Of a stretch of DNA of 64,000 bases, positions 52,825 through 60,660 are shown piece after piece (the first letter of the stretch is position 1; every line of letters begins with the position of its first letter). The notes below the pieces were generated by a model. That model was not told where the DNA came from. It saw only the letters and a list, made by a program, of their open reading frames with translations, and did not search any database. Origin of the DNA: Hymenobacter sp. CRA2 (lineage in GTDB: Bacteria > Bacteroidota > Bacteroidia > Cytophagales > Hymenobacteraceae); assembly GCF_002007105.1 (NCBI RefSeq), contig NZ_MVBC01000006.1, positions 124,001-188,000 on the forward strand, given 5' to 3'. Both the position numbers and the translations under genes were made by a program.

Positions 52825-53976
52825 ATGAAACAAGGGCTACTAGCCACTTTCGCCACGCTGGTGGCGCTGCTGCTTACTGTCTCGGCCCACGCGCAAGGCC
52901 GCATCGTGCGCGTGAAGCTCAACGACGGCGCGCCCATGCTCAACGGCAACCTGCCGAAGGACTACACCGACCGCACCTTCATCAAGGGGCTGGCCATGTA
53001 CCGCAACAAGATTGAGGACCTGGCCGGCTGCCTCATCCTGCTCGAAGACCGGGACAAGGCCAGTATCATCGGCCAGTACATCAAGGCCGGGGAGCCGCCG
53101 CTGAAGAACGTGTCGTTGTCGGACGTGCTCTACAGCTCCAAGATCAGCGCGGCCTTCAAGATGAACGGCAGCTACATGATTGCCTCGGTGGCGGCCGGCC
53201 ACGCCTCGGTGGTGGAGCTGATTGTGACGGACATCAACGGCGTGCTGGTGCCCGAAGGCTCGATTCCCTACCTAGACATCTGCAAGGCCTCCAAAAACGT
53301 AGCGCCCGACCTGAAAAAGCGGATTTACTACATCCGCTCGGCCAAGCTTACCAGCGTACACAGCCGCACCTACCAGGAAATCAACGCCGAGGCGGGCATC
53401 ACCGGCACCGTGTTCAGCGCCAACGGCAAGGTGTACAGCTCCTCCGACCAGTTCAAGACGGACTACGTGGTGTCGGTGGACTTGGTGAGCCTGACCAACC
53501 TGCTGCTGACCAAAAACTGCGACAACGTCATCAGCAGCAACGAGCTGGCCGCCCGCCAGCAGGCCGACCGCGCCCGCCAGGATGCCGACCGTGCCGAGCA
53601 GGAGCGCCGCGCCAAGGAAACGGAGCTGAAAACCGCCAAGGCCGAGGCCGACGAGCTGAAAAGAAAAGTGGCCGAAATTCAGGAAAGCCTGAAGCGGCAG
53701 GCCATGACGACCGACGAGTACAAAAACCAGGTGGATGCCCTGCGCCGCGACTTGGTAACGGCTCAGCAGCGCGTCAATCAGGTCAACATCGAGTTCAAGC
53801 AGGTGGAGAACAACACCAAAGTGGTGCTGGCCAACTCCGAGCAGCAAAAGCAACAAACCCAGGCTCCTGGTGAAGCCAAGCTGGTGCAGAAATCCGATGT
53901 GAACGTAATTTCGGAGGTGAAAAACCTCTCGGAGGAGGAAGTAAAGAAAATGGGCTTCAAGGAGGTGAAGCCGTAG
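52825..53976 (+). CDS. Secreted protein with long C-terminal coiled coil
   Basis: The 383-residue product starts at an ATG at 52825 (MKQGLLATFATLVALLL) with a signal peptide ending AHA-QG. Residues about 25-235 are a compact globular domain (GRIVRVKLNDGAPMLNG, FKMNGSYMIASVAAGHASV, VKLT-type strands). Residues about 240-345 are an unbroken coiled coil (ARQQADRARQDADRAEQERR and on). The last part is charged, with EVKNLSEEEVKKMGFKEV. No known family. Periplasmic location and a scaffold role are inferences from the coiled coil. Confidence 0.75.
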   Translation: MKQGLLATFATLVALLLTVSAHAQGRIVRVKLNDGAPMLNGNLPKDYTDRTFIKGLAMYRNKIEDLAGCLILLEDRDKASIIGQYIKAGEPPLKNVSLSDVLYSSKISAAFKMNGSYMIASVAAGHASVVELIVTDINGVLVPEGSIPYLDICKASKNVAPDLKKRIYYIRSAKLTSVHSRTYQEINAEAGITGTVFSANGKVYSSSDQFKTDYVVSVDLVSLTNLLLTKNCDNVISSNELAARQQADRARQDADRAEQERRAKETELKTAKAEADELKRKVAEIQESLKRQAMTTDEYKNQVDALRRDLVTAQQRVNQVNIEFKQVENNTKVVLANSEQQKQQTQAPGEAKLVQKSDVNVISEVKNLSEEEVKKMGFKEVKP

Positions 53977-53995
53977 CACCTACGCCATACTTGCC

Positions 53996-54670
53996 ATGCT
54001 CGTCAATACCCGCTTCCTGTTGCCCGCGCTGTTGTTAGTGGGCTGCATTGCCTGCTCCGAGCCGGCTGCTGAAAAAACAGCGTCGGTTGAGTCAGCCGCC
54101 GCGGCGCCAAGTGCTCCTGTAGCACCCGAGCCCGCTGCAAGTACACCCGGCGACACCGCGGCTGTGCTCGATGCGCTTATTCAGGCCCATTCCCCCAAGT
54201 TGAAAGTGGCCGAGTTCAAGGCGGGTGACATCAATGCTGACGGCCGCCCCGACCTAATTGTGCTGGCCGAGCAGCCTTGCGCCACCGATGAGGGCGTGGG
54301 CGGCGACTCGCGGTGCCGGACGGTGCTGTTGGTCGTCAACGACGGCTTCCCGAAGCTGCGCATTGCCGCCACCAACGATGCCGTGGTGGAGTGCTCCGAT
54401 TGTGGGGGCGCAGGCGTGGGCGACCCTTTTAGCGGCATCGTTATCAAGGGCAATTACTTCTCCATCGAAAGCCTGTACGGGGCTTGCGACAAGACGCATT
54501 TCGTCGTCACCTTCCACTACAACCGCGCCCGGCGCGACTGGCTGTTGCACCGCTTCGGCCGCGTCGACTATTCATGCCAGGACACTACGGGCAACGAGGT
54601 TGAGGAAGGCCTGGAAGCAGAAAAAGACTACGGCAAGGTGCCCTTCGCTGATTTTCAGGGCGGCTACTGA
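53996..54670 (+). CDS. Lipoprotein with an FG-GAP/VCBS-like Asp-rich loop
   Basis: The 224-residue product (MLVNTRFLLPALLLVGCI) has a lipobox GCIAC near residues 16-20 and an Ala/Pro-rich linker. Residues about 78-90 read GDINADGRPDLIVLAEQ, matching the loop of the protein at 42199-42879. Further shared elements are RTVLLVVNDGFPKLRIAAT and a CSDCGG pair. The two are likely paralogues. Function unknown. It follows the coiled-coil gene by 19 bases and may be in its transcript. Confidence 0.75.
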   Translation: MLVNTRFLLPALLLVGCIACSEPAAEKTASVESAAAAPSAPVAPEPAASTPGDTAAVLDALIQAHSPKLKVAEFKAGDINADGRPDLIVLAEQPCATDEGVGGDSRCRTVLLVVNDGFPKLRIAATNDAVVECSDCGGAGVGDPFSGIVIKGNYFSIESLYGACDKTHFVVTFHYNRARRDWLLHRFGRVDYSCQDTTGNEVEEGLEAEKDYGKVPFADFQGGY

Positions 54671-54683
54671 GGTGCAGGCCGGT

Positions 54684-55364
54684 TCAGCGCTGCGTCACCG
54701 TCACCAGCTCCGGGCTGTCGAACATGCGCACCGGCGAAATCACCTGCTCATCGAGCGGCAGACGGCTGCCGTACCGCTCGCGCATTTTTTGTTGCACGGC
54801 CGGGTGTGATAGGTCGAATTCCCGTAGCCGCTGCAGCTGCCCGATTTCGCGGCCCGTGGCCTCGTGGTACATCTTCCACAGCAGCTCGGAGCAGTAAATC
54901 CGCTCGTCGGACCAGCCGAAGTACAGGTCGTAGTTCTTGCCGCGGTACTGCTCGCCGGCCTTTTGCAGGCGCTGCAGCGCCGCAGGCGTCAGCACCTGAT
55001 CGGCGTCGCGCAGGCGCTTCACCACGAAATGGCCGCCTTGGCCTCGCGCAATCCACTTGACCAGCAAGGTGGTGCCCACCGGCTGCACAGCCTCGAACAC
55101 CTGCCACTCGCCGCCCTGCCGGAACAGGACGCCGCAGTGACTGTACTTGGAGTGCGTAGCCAGCTGAATGGCCCGGCTCTGCGCCGACTGTGAGGTGTGA
55201 AAGATTAGGTCACCGTCGTGCAGCGCCGCCGTTTCTCGCGCCATAGCGGCTTCTGCCTGGCGCAGGTGGCGGAAGCGTACCAGCCGGCGCTTTACGCGCG
55301 GGTAAGCCGCGGCTAGCAAAGTCAGCGCGGTGACGACAAAGAGAAGGAGAACCGAGCGTTTCAC
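54684..55364 (-). CDS. YiiX/YebB-like NlpC/P60-type cysteine hydrolase
   Basis: The 226-residue product (MKRSVLLLFVVTALTLLA) has one N-terminal membrane segment. The permuted papain-like fold shows ALHDGDLIFHTSQS near residue 47, the His76 of KYSHCGVL, Glu91 of VFEAV, and Cys158 in RIYCSELLWKMY. These are the catalytic residues expected for this group. It probably acts on peptides or lipids at the cell envelope. It is convergent with the lipoprotein at 53996 (13 bases apart). Confidence 0.82.
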   Translation of the reverse strand: MKRSVLLLFVVTALTLLAAAYPRVKRRLVRFRHLRQAEAAMARETAALHDGDLIFHTSQSAQSRAIQLATHSKYSHCGVLFRQGGEWQVFEAVQPVGTTLLVKWIARGQGGHFVVKRLRDADQVLTPAALQRLQKAGEQYRGKNYDLYFGWSDERIYCSELLWKMYHEATGREIGQLQRLREFDLSHPAVQQKMRERYGSRLPLDEQVISPVRMFDSPELVTVTQR

Positions 55365-55433
55365 GAGAGGGGTTGAAGCCTCAAATATCTATCCCTAAGT
55401 GTGACTATTGGTGGGATATGTCTGAAAACATTA

Positions 55434-55518
55434 GACCGTCCTGCTGATCCCCGTCGAAGCATCTCTAACGGCTTAGCTGTTCGGTAGAGGTGCTTCGACG
55501 GGGCTCAGCAGGACGGTC
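55434..55518. repeat. Long near-perfect palindrome
   Basis: The arms GACCGTCCTGCTGATCCCCG and TCGAAGCATCTCT are mirrored by AGAGGTGCTTCGACGGGG and CTCAGCAGGACGGTC, a pair of about 33 bases each with few mismatches, around a 19-base centre. It lies between the YiiX gene start and the LacI terminator and is noncoding. It is related to the other intergenic repeats in structure but not in arm sequence. Confidence 0.8.
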
Positions 55519-55530
55519 AGGAAAAGAAAA

Positions 55531-55557
55531 AGAGCGGCGGAATACCTCCGCCGCTCT
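55531..55557 (-). terminator. Terminator of the LacI-type regulator gene
   Basis: The arms AGAGCGGCGG and CCGCCGCTCT enclose a seven-base loop. On the minus strand it is followed by TTTTTCTTTTCC. Confidence 0.75.
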
Positions 55558-55566
55558 GCAATGCTA

Positions 55567-55660
55567 CCTAGAGCCTATCCACAAGTCACGCAGACTGAAA
55601 CAGGCAGTCATGTCTCGACTTCGCTCGACATGACGACTGGACTTACTTAGGTAGGCTCTT
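55567..55660. repeat. GTCATGTC palindrome nested in outer inverted arms
   Basis: The outer arms AGAGCCTA (55570-55577) and TAGGCTCT (55652-55659) flank the inner pair GTCATGTC/GACATGAC (55607-55634), with a CTCGACTTCGCTC loop. The inner part is a short member of the GTCATGTCGAG family. It lies directly after the LacI-type gene stop. Confidence 0.65.
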
Positions 55661-55663
55661 AGC

Positions 55664-56842
55664 TCAAATCTCCAGGTTGAAGCGCCCGCCGACGCCCTTC
55701 AGCGACGACTGCCGGATGACCAGGTCGCCAGATACCACGTAGGTGCGGGGCTTGAAGTTTTCCTTCTGCCGGATCTGGTCCAGAAATAGCCGGGCGGCCT
55801 GCTGGCCCAGCCGGTGCGGGTGCAGGTCGACGGTGGTGAGGCCAGGCTCGACCAGCGCCGCCAGAAACTCGTCGCCGAAGCCCGCCACGGCCACGTCCTG
55901 CGGAATGCGCAGGCCGCGCTGCTTCAGAGCCAGCATCAGGTCGAAGGCGTTGCGGTAGCTGATGGCGAAGATGGCGTCGGGCGGCTCGGGCAGGGCCAGC
56001 CAGGCATCCAGGGCTGCCACCGCCGATTCGGGCTGGAAGTTGCCGTGCACCTCGTACTCGGGCCGGATGGGCAGGTGGTAGCGCTTGAGCGCGTTTTGGT
56101 AGCCCAGGATGCGCTGCCGGCTGATCAGCAGGGACTCGGGCCCAGCCAGGATGGCAATGCGCTGGCAGCCTTCCTGAATCAGGTGCTCCGTCACGGCGTA
56201 AGCGCCGCCCCAGTCGTCGAGCACCACCTGGGCGCTGTCCACCTCGTTGCACACGCGGTCGAAGTGCACGATGGGCACGCCGCGGTTGGCGTGCTGGGTT
56301 ACGTGGTCGAAGTTCTCGGTGTCGCGGGCGTGGCAGATGAGCAGCCCGTCGACGCGGCTGGCCATCAGCGCCTGCACGTTGGTGACTTCCATCTCGTACG
56401 ACTCCTTCGACTGGCAGATCATCACGCGGTAGCCCGCCTCGGCCGCCACCTGCTGAATACCGCTCACGACGGTAGCGAAAAACGGCCGCTCCAGGTCGGG
56501 GATGAGCACGCCGATGGTGTGCGTGGCGCTGCTCTTCAGGCTTTGGGCCAGTAGGTTGGGCTGGTAGTCGAGCTGGCGCGCCACTTCCAGAATGGCCTCG
56601 CGCGTGTTGGTATTGATATCGGTGTGCCCGTTCAGCGCCCGCGAGACGGTGGAGGGCGCCACGCCCAGTACCTTGGCCACGTCGCTGATGGTGGTTTGGT
56701 GGCGCTTACGCTCGGGCGTGCGAATGGCTTTGGCGTCGGTAAAGTGGTAGTCGCAGAGCTTGCAAAAGAACCGCTGACGGCCGCGGATAAAGCCGGCGCG
56801 CTGCACTCCGTCGGGGGAGTGGCACTTGCTGCACTTCATCAT
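55664..56842 (-). CDS. LacI family regulator with an N-terminal zinc ribbon
   Basis: The 392-residue product begins MMKCSKCHSPDGVQRAG. Residues 4-30 hold four cysteines (Cys4, Cys7, Cys27, Cys30) in a zinc-ribbon pattern with an arginine-rich loop, like that of IS1-type InsA proteins. The LacI helix-turn-helix follows at about residues 50-72 (TTISDVAKVLGVAPSTVSRALNG). The periplasmic-binding-like effector domain fills about 105-385 (HTIGVLIPDLERPFFATVV, GLLICHA, VPIVHFDRV, DVAVAGFGDE). It is divergent from uxuA, and palindromes fitting LacI operators lie in the spacer. The ligand is presumably a uronate or aldonate; this is inference from the neighbours. Confidence 0.9.
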   Translation of the reverse strand: MMKCSKCHSPDGVQRAGFIRGRQRFFCKLCDYHFTDAKAIRTPERKRHQTTISDVAKVLGVAPSTVSRALNGHTDINTNTREAILEVARQLDYQPNLLAQSLKSSATHTIGVLIPDLERPFFATVVSGIQQVAAEAGYRVMICQSKESYEMEVTNVQALMASRVDGLLICHARDTENFDHVTQHANRGVPIVHFDRVCNEVDSAQVVLDDWGGAYAVTEHLIQEGCQRIAILAGPESLLISRQRILGYQNALKRYHLPIRPEYEVHGNFQPESAVAALDAWLALPEPPDAIFAISYRNAFDLMLALKQRGLRIPQDVAVAGFGDEFLAALVEPGLTTVDLHPHRLGQQAARLFLDQIRQKENFKPRTYVVSGDLVIRQSSLKGVGGRFNLEI

Positions 56843-57180
56843 AGGAAGAACGACTGGGAATGGGATTTTTCTAAATCCGGTGGGAGAGGGGGCGCAAAAA
56901 GGCCGATAGGAGGCCTTTCATTATTTGAAGATAAGCCCGGGAAAAAAACTTGTTCTCCCCGAGCTTAAATATACCTATCGAAAACGTTTTCGGAAACGGT
57001 TTCGGTATTTTTATTTCGAAATCAGCGTGTTACGGGCGTTTGTGTACTGGACTTTGCGAAAACTGTTCGCCTATCTTCGACCAGAAGTCAGTGCTCACCC
57101 ACCGCCGCAACATTCCCACTGCAGTTGCGGCAATAGATAGGTGGGAGTGCTGATTAATTGTACTTTCTCTCAGCACGCGT
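56843..57180. promoter_or_regulatory. Divergent regulatory spacer between the LacI-type gene and uxuA
   Basis: The 338-base interval has no gene. It holds the palindrome cluster at 56979-57005, an AT-rich stretch (56940-57010), and two -7-like boxes (TATCTTCG at about 57072-57079 and TACTTTCT near 57163) that could serve uxuA. Confidence 0.6.
56979..57005. promoter_or_regulatory. Two adjacent LacI-type operator palindromes
   Basis: CGAAAACGTTTTCG (56979-56992) is a perfect palindrome. CGGAAACGGTTTCGG (56991-57005) contains GAAAC-G-GTTTC. Both resemble the GAAAnCGnTTTC operators of LacI-family sugar regulators and overlap by two bases. Confidence 0.7.
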
Positions 57181-58449
57181 ATGATTCCCACCATGCGCTG
57201 GTTCGGTCCGTCCGACCCGGTTTCCTTGTTTGCCATCCGCCAGGCGGGCTGCACCGGCGTAGTCACTGCCCTGCACCAGATTTCGGTGGGCGAAGTATGG
57301 CCCGTAGCCGATATTCAGGCCCGGCAACAGCTCGTGGAAGCGGATAATAGTGAGTACTCACCGCTGCACTGGCTGGTGGTGGAAAGCCTGCCCGTGCACG
57401 AGGACATCAAGAAGGGCCGCCCGGCACGCGAACAGTACATCGACAACTACAAAACCTCGCTGCGCAACCTCGCGGCCTGCGGCATCCGCACCGTCTGCTA
57501 CAACTTCATGCCGGTGCTCGACTGGTCGCGCACCAACCTGAGCTACGAAATGCCCGACGGCTCGCGGGCCCTGCGCTTCGTGTGGCAGGACTTCGCCGTG
57601 TTCGACCTGTGCATCCTGCGCCGCCCCAGCGCCGAGGCCGACTACGAGCCCGAAGTAGCCGCCGCCGCCCGTGCGCAGTTCGACGCCATGAGCGAGGCTG
57701 AGCGGCAGCACCTGACCAATACGGTGCTGCTGGGCCTGCCCGGTTCGGAAGAAGACTTTGAGCTGGCTGGCTTCCAGGGCCTGCTCGACGAATACGCCCA
57801 AATCGACGCCGATACGCTGCGCCAAAACCTGCACTACTTCATTCAGCAGGTCGGCCCGGTGGCCGCCGAAGTGGGCGTGAACCTCTGCATTCACCCCGAC
57901 GACCCGCCTTACCCGCTGCTGGGCCTGCCCCGCGTGGTGAGCACCGAGGCCGACCTGACCGCGCTCATGGCCGCCTACGACCACCCCAGCAACGGTATCA
58001 CCTACTGCACCGGTTCGTTGGGCGTGCGCCAGGATAACGACCTGCCGGGCATTGTGCGGCGGCTGGGGCACCGCATCCACTTCGTGCACCTGCGGGCCAC
58101 CAAGCGCGAGGAAAACCCGCGCAACTTCCACGAGGCCGACCACCTCGCCGGCGACGTGGACATGTACGCCGTGGTGCGCGAGCTGGTGCTGCAGGAGCAG
58201 CGCCGCCAGCGCAAAGGCTTCGGGCAGCCGCAACTGCCCATGCGCCCCGACCATGGCCACCAGATGCTCGACGACCTGCACAAGAAAACCTACCCGGGCT
58301 ACTCCGCCATCGGCCGCCTGCGCGGGCTGGCCGAGCTGCGCGGCCTGGAGCTGGGCATCCGCCGCTCCCTCGAACCAGATACCCCCGCGGCTACGGCTGC
58401 AACCACCGATACCCCGGCCGCCCACGCTGCGGCCCGCCTGCTGGCTTAG
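57181..58449 (+). CDS. uxuA: Mannonate dehydratase
   Basis: The 422-residue product (MIPTMRWFGPSDPVSLFA) shows the UxuA pattern: MRWFGPSDPVSL at the start, GCTGVVTALHQISVGEVWP near residue 24, CGIRTVCYNFMPVLDWSRT near 100, INLCIHPDDPPYPLLGLPRVVS-type residues near 238, TYCTGSLGVR near 279, IHFVHLRATKRE near 299 and MRPDHGHQMLDDL near 357. It dehydrates D-mannonate to 2-keto-3-deoxygluconate with a metal ion. A short poorly conserved Ala/Thr-rich tail ends the protein. It heads the plus-strand operon with the glucuronidase, 46 bases apart. Confidence 0.95.
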   Translation: MIPTMRWFGPSDPVSLFAIRQAGCTGVVTALHQISVGEVWPVADIQARQQLVEADNSEYSPLHWLVVESLPVHEDIKKGRPAREQYIDNYKTSLRNLAACGIRTVCYNFMPVLDWSRTNLSYEMPDGSRALRFVWQDFAVFDLCILRRPSAEADYEPEVAAAARAQFDAMSEAERQHLTNTVLLGLPGSEEDFELAGFQGLLDEYAQIDADTLRQNLHYFIQQVGPVAAEVGVNLCIHPDDPPYPLLGLPRVVSTEADLTALMAAYDHPSNGITYCTGSLGVRQDNDLPGIVRRLGHRIHFVHLRATKREENPRNFHEADHLAGDVDMYAVVRELVLQEQRRQRKGFGQPQLPMRPDHGHQMLDDLHKKTYPGYSAIGRLRGLAELRGLELGIRRSLEPDTPAATAATTDTPAAHAAARLLA

Positions 58450-58495
58450 GCCAGTGCCTGCTTCCGCTTCTCCGTCCTGCCTGCATTCCCACGTC

Positions 58496-60619
58496 ATGTC
58501 TCTCCGTACCTGCCTGCTACTGCTGTGCCTTGTCGTCTGCGCCGCTACCCGCGGAGTGGCCGATGATGGCTACCGCCTGTGGCTGAAGTACGACCTGATG
58601 CAGGCCGCCGGCCAGCGCAAAGGCTACCAGCGCAACGCGCAGTTTATCAGCACCAAGGGCGGGCAATCGGCTACGCTGCAAGCCGCGGCCGAGGAGCTGA
58701 AAACCGGCCTGAGCGGCCTGCTGGGCCAAGCGGTGCCGGTGCTGGCCGATGCCAAGGGCAAGAAGGGCGGCATCATCCTGCAAGTGGATGCCGCAGCGGC
58801 CGACAACGCCGGGCTGGGGGAGGAGGGCTACCGCATCTACGCCGACAAGCAGAACATCATCATCACGGGCCGCCGCGACGTGGCCGTGCTCTACGGCGCC
58901 TTCGCCCTGCTGCGGCAGGTGCAGACGCGGCAGCCGCTCGACGGGCTGACAATCAGTAGCGTGCCGAAGATTCAGCACCGCCTGCTCAACCACTGGGACA
59001 ACCCCAACGGCACGGTGGAGCGCGGCTACGCGGGCTCCTCCATCTGGAAGTGGTACGAGCTGCCCGAGGTCATCGACCCGCGCTACCGCGACTATGCCCG
59101 TGCCAACGCCTCGGTGGGCATCAACGGGGCGGTGATTAACAACGTCAACGCTTCGGCCCGCTACCTCACGGCCGAATACCTGCAGAAAGTGGCCGCCCTG
59201 GCCGGCGTGCTGCGGCCCTACGGCATCCGGGTGTACTTATCGGTGTTCTGGGCCGCGCCCAAGGTCATTGGCGGGCTGCCCACGGCCGATCCGCTCGACG
59301 CCAAGGTGCGCCAGTGGTGGACGGCCAAAACCGACGAAATCTACCAGACCATTCCCGATTTCGGTGGCTTTCTGGTGAAGGCCAACTCGGAAGGGGAGCC
59401 CGGCCCGCAGGACTACGGCCGCAACCACGCCGACGGGGCCAACATGCTGGCCGCCGCCCTCGGCCGGCACGACGGCGTGGTGATGTGGCGCGCCTTCGTG
59501 TACAAAGCCGACCCAAACGGGGACCGGTTCAAGGCCGCCTACGAAGAGTTTCAGCCGCTCGACGGCAAGTTCCAGCCCAAGGTGCTGGTGCAGGTCAAGA
59601 ACGGCCCGATTGACTTCCAGTCGCGGGAGCCGTTTCACCCGCTGTTCGGCGCCATGCCGCGCACCCCGCTGGTGCTGGAAGTGCAGCTCACGCAGGAATA
59701 CCTGGGTTTTGCCACCCACGCCGTGTACCTGGCACCGCTCATCAAGGAATGCCTGGATGCGGACACCTACACCCAGGGCAAAGGCTCGACGGTGGCCCGC
59801 GTCATCGACGGTTCGGTAGATAAGCACAGCGTCAGCGGCATTGCGGGCGTGGCCAACATCGGCTCGGACCGCAACTGGACCGGTCACCCCATGGGGCAGG
59901 CCAACTGGTACGCCTACGGCCGCCTCGCCTGGGATTATTCCTTATCTTCTAAGGCCCTGGCCGAGGAATGGACCCGGCAGACGCTGACCAACGAGCCCGC
60001 GGCGGTGCAGACCATTGCCGGGCTGATGCAGCAGACGCGCAGCATCTACGTGCGCTACACCACGCCGCTGGGCCTGCACCACATCATGGGCGAGAGCATT
60101 CACTACGGCCCCCAGCCCTGGCTGGAGCGCAGCGCCCGCCCCGACTGGACGTCCATCTACTACCACCGTGCCGACTCGGTGGGGCTGGGCTTCGACCGGA
60201 CGGCTAAGGGCTCCAACGCCCTGGCCCTGTACCGCCCCGAGGTGCAAAAACTGTGGGGCAACGCGCAAACGATTGCGCCCGATTACCTGCTCTGGTTTCA
60301 CCACGTGCCCTGGCGCCAGAAGCTGAGCACTGGCCGCACCCTCTGGGACGAGCTGTGTACCCGCTACTACACCGGCGCCGACTCGGTGCTGTGGCTGCAG
60401 CGGCAGTGGGCCGCGGTGCAGCCGCAAGTAGACCCGGCCCTGCACGCCGACGTGGCCGCTCGCCTGCAAACCCAGCACAAGGAAGCCCTCTGGTGGCGCG
60501 ACGCCTGCGTGCTCTACTTCCAGACCTGGGCCCGGCGGCCCATTCCCGCCCCCTTTGCACCCCCTCAGCGCAGCCTGGCCGATGTGAAGCGGCTGGTAGA
60601 CCTGTACCAGCTGCGCTGA
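58496..60619 (+). CDS. GH67 alpha-glucuronidase
   Basis: The 707-residue product starts at an ATG at 58496 (MSLRTCLLLLCLVVCAAT) with a signal peptide ending near VA-DD at residue 23; a longer open frame overlaps uxuA and is not used. Domains run in GH67 order: N-terminal beta-hairpin domain (about 25-155), catalytic barrel (about 160-490), C-terminal helical domain. The acid is Glu299 (or 301) in VKANSEGEPGPQDYG. The bases fit Asp373 in NGPIDFQS and Glu401 in LTQEYLGF, 28 residues apart as in characterised members. It should release 4-O-methyl-glucuronic acid from xylan fragments, probably in the periplasm. Confidence 0.93.
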   Translation: MSLRTCLLLLCLVVCAATRGVADDGYRLWLKYDLMQAAGQRKGYQRNAQFISTKGGQSATLQAAAEELKTGLSGLLGQAVPVLADAKGKKGGIILQVDAAAADNAGLGEEGYRIYADKQNIIITGRRDVAVLYGAFALLRQVQTRQPLDGLTISSVPKIQHRLLNHWDNPNGTVERGYAGSSIWKWYELPEVIDPRYRDYARANASVGINGAVINNVNASARYLTAEYLQKVAALAGVLRPYGIRVYLSVFWAAPKVIGGLPTADPLDAKVRQWWTAKTDEIYQTIPDFGGFLVKANSEGEPGPQDYGRNHADGANMLAAALGRHDGVVMWRAFVYKADPNGDRFKAAYEEFQPLDGKFQPKVLVQVKNGPIDFQSREPFHPLFGAMPRTPLVLEVQLTQEYLGFATHAVYLAPLIKECLDADTYTQGKGSTVARVIDGSVDKHSVSGIAGVANIGSDRNWTGHPMGQANWYAYGRLAWDYSLSSKALAEEWTRQTLTNEPAAVQTIAGLMQQTRSIYVRYTTPLGLHHIMGESIHYGPQPWLERSARPDWTSIYYHRADSVGLGFDRTAKGSNALALYRPEVQKLWGNAQTIAPDYLLWFHHVPWRQKLSTGRTLWDELCTRYYTGADSVLWLQRQWAAVQPQVDPALHADVAARLQTQHKEALWWRDACVLYFQTWARRPIPAPFAPPQRSLADVKRLVDLYQLR

Positions 60620-60660
60620 TTGCCCTTCCTCCCGACTTAACCACTCTTTCCCGTTTGCGC

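Noticed and set aside
3919-55660. CRISPR array or IS element as the source of the palindromic repeats
   Set aside because: The repeats are dispersed inverted pairs rather than regularly spaced direct repeats, and no transposase gene accompanies any of them.
58052-58495. Upstream extension of the glucuronidase frame
   Set aside because: It overlaps uxuA in another frame and gives an unlikely Cys/Ser/Thr-rich product; the ATG at 58496 starts a proper signal peptide.
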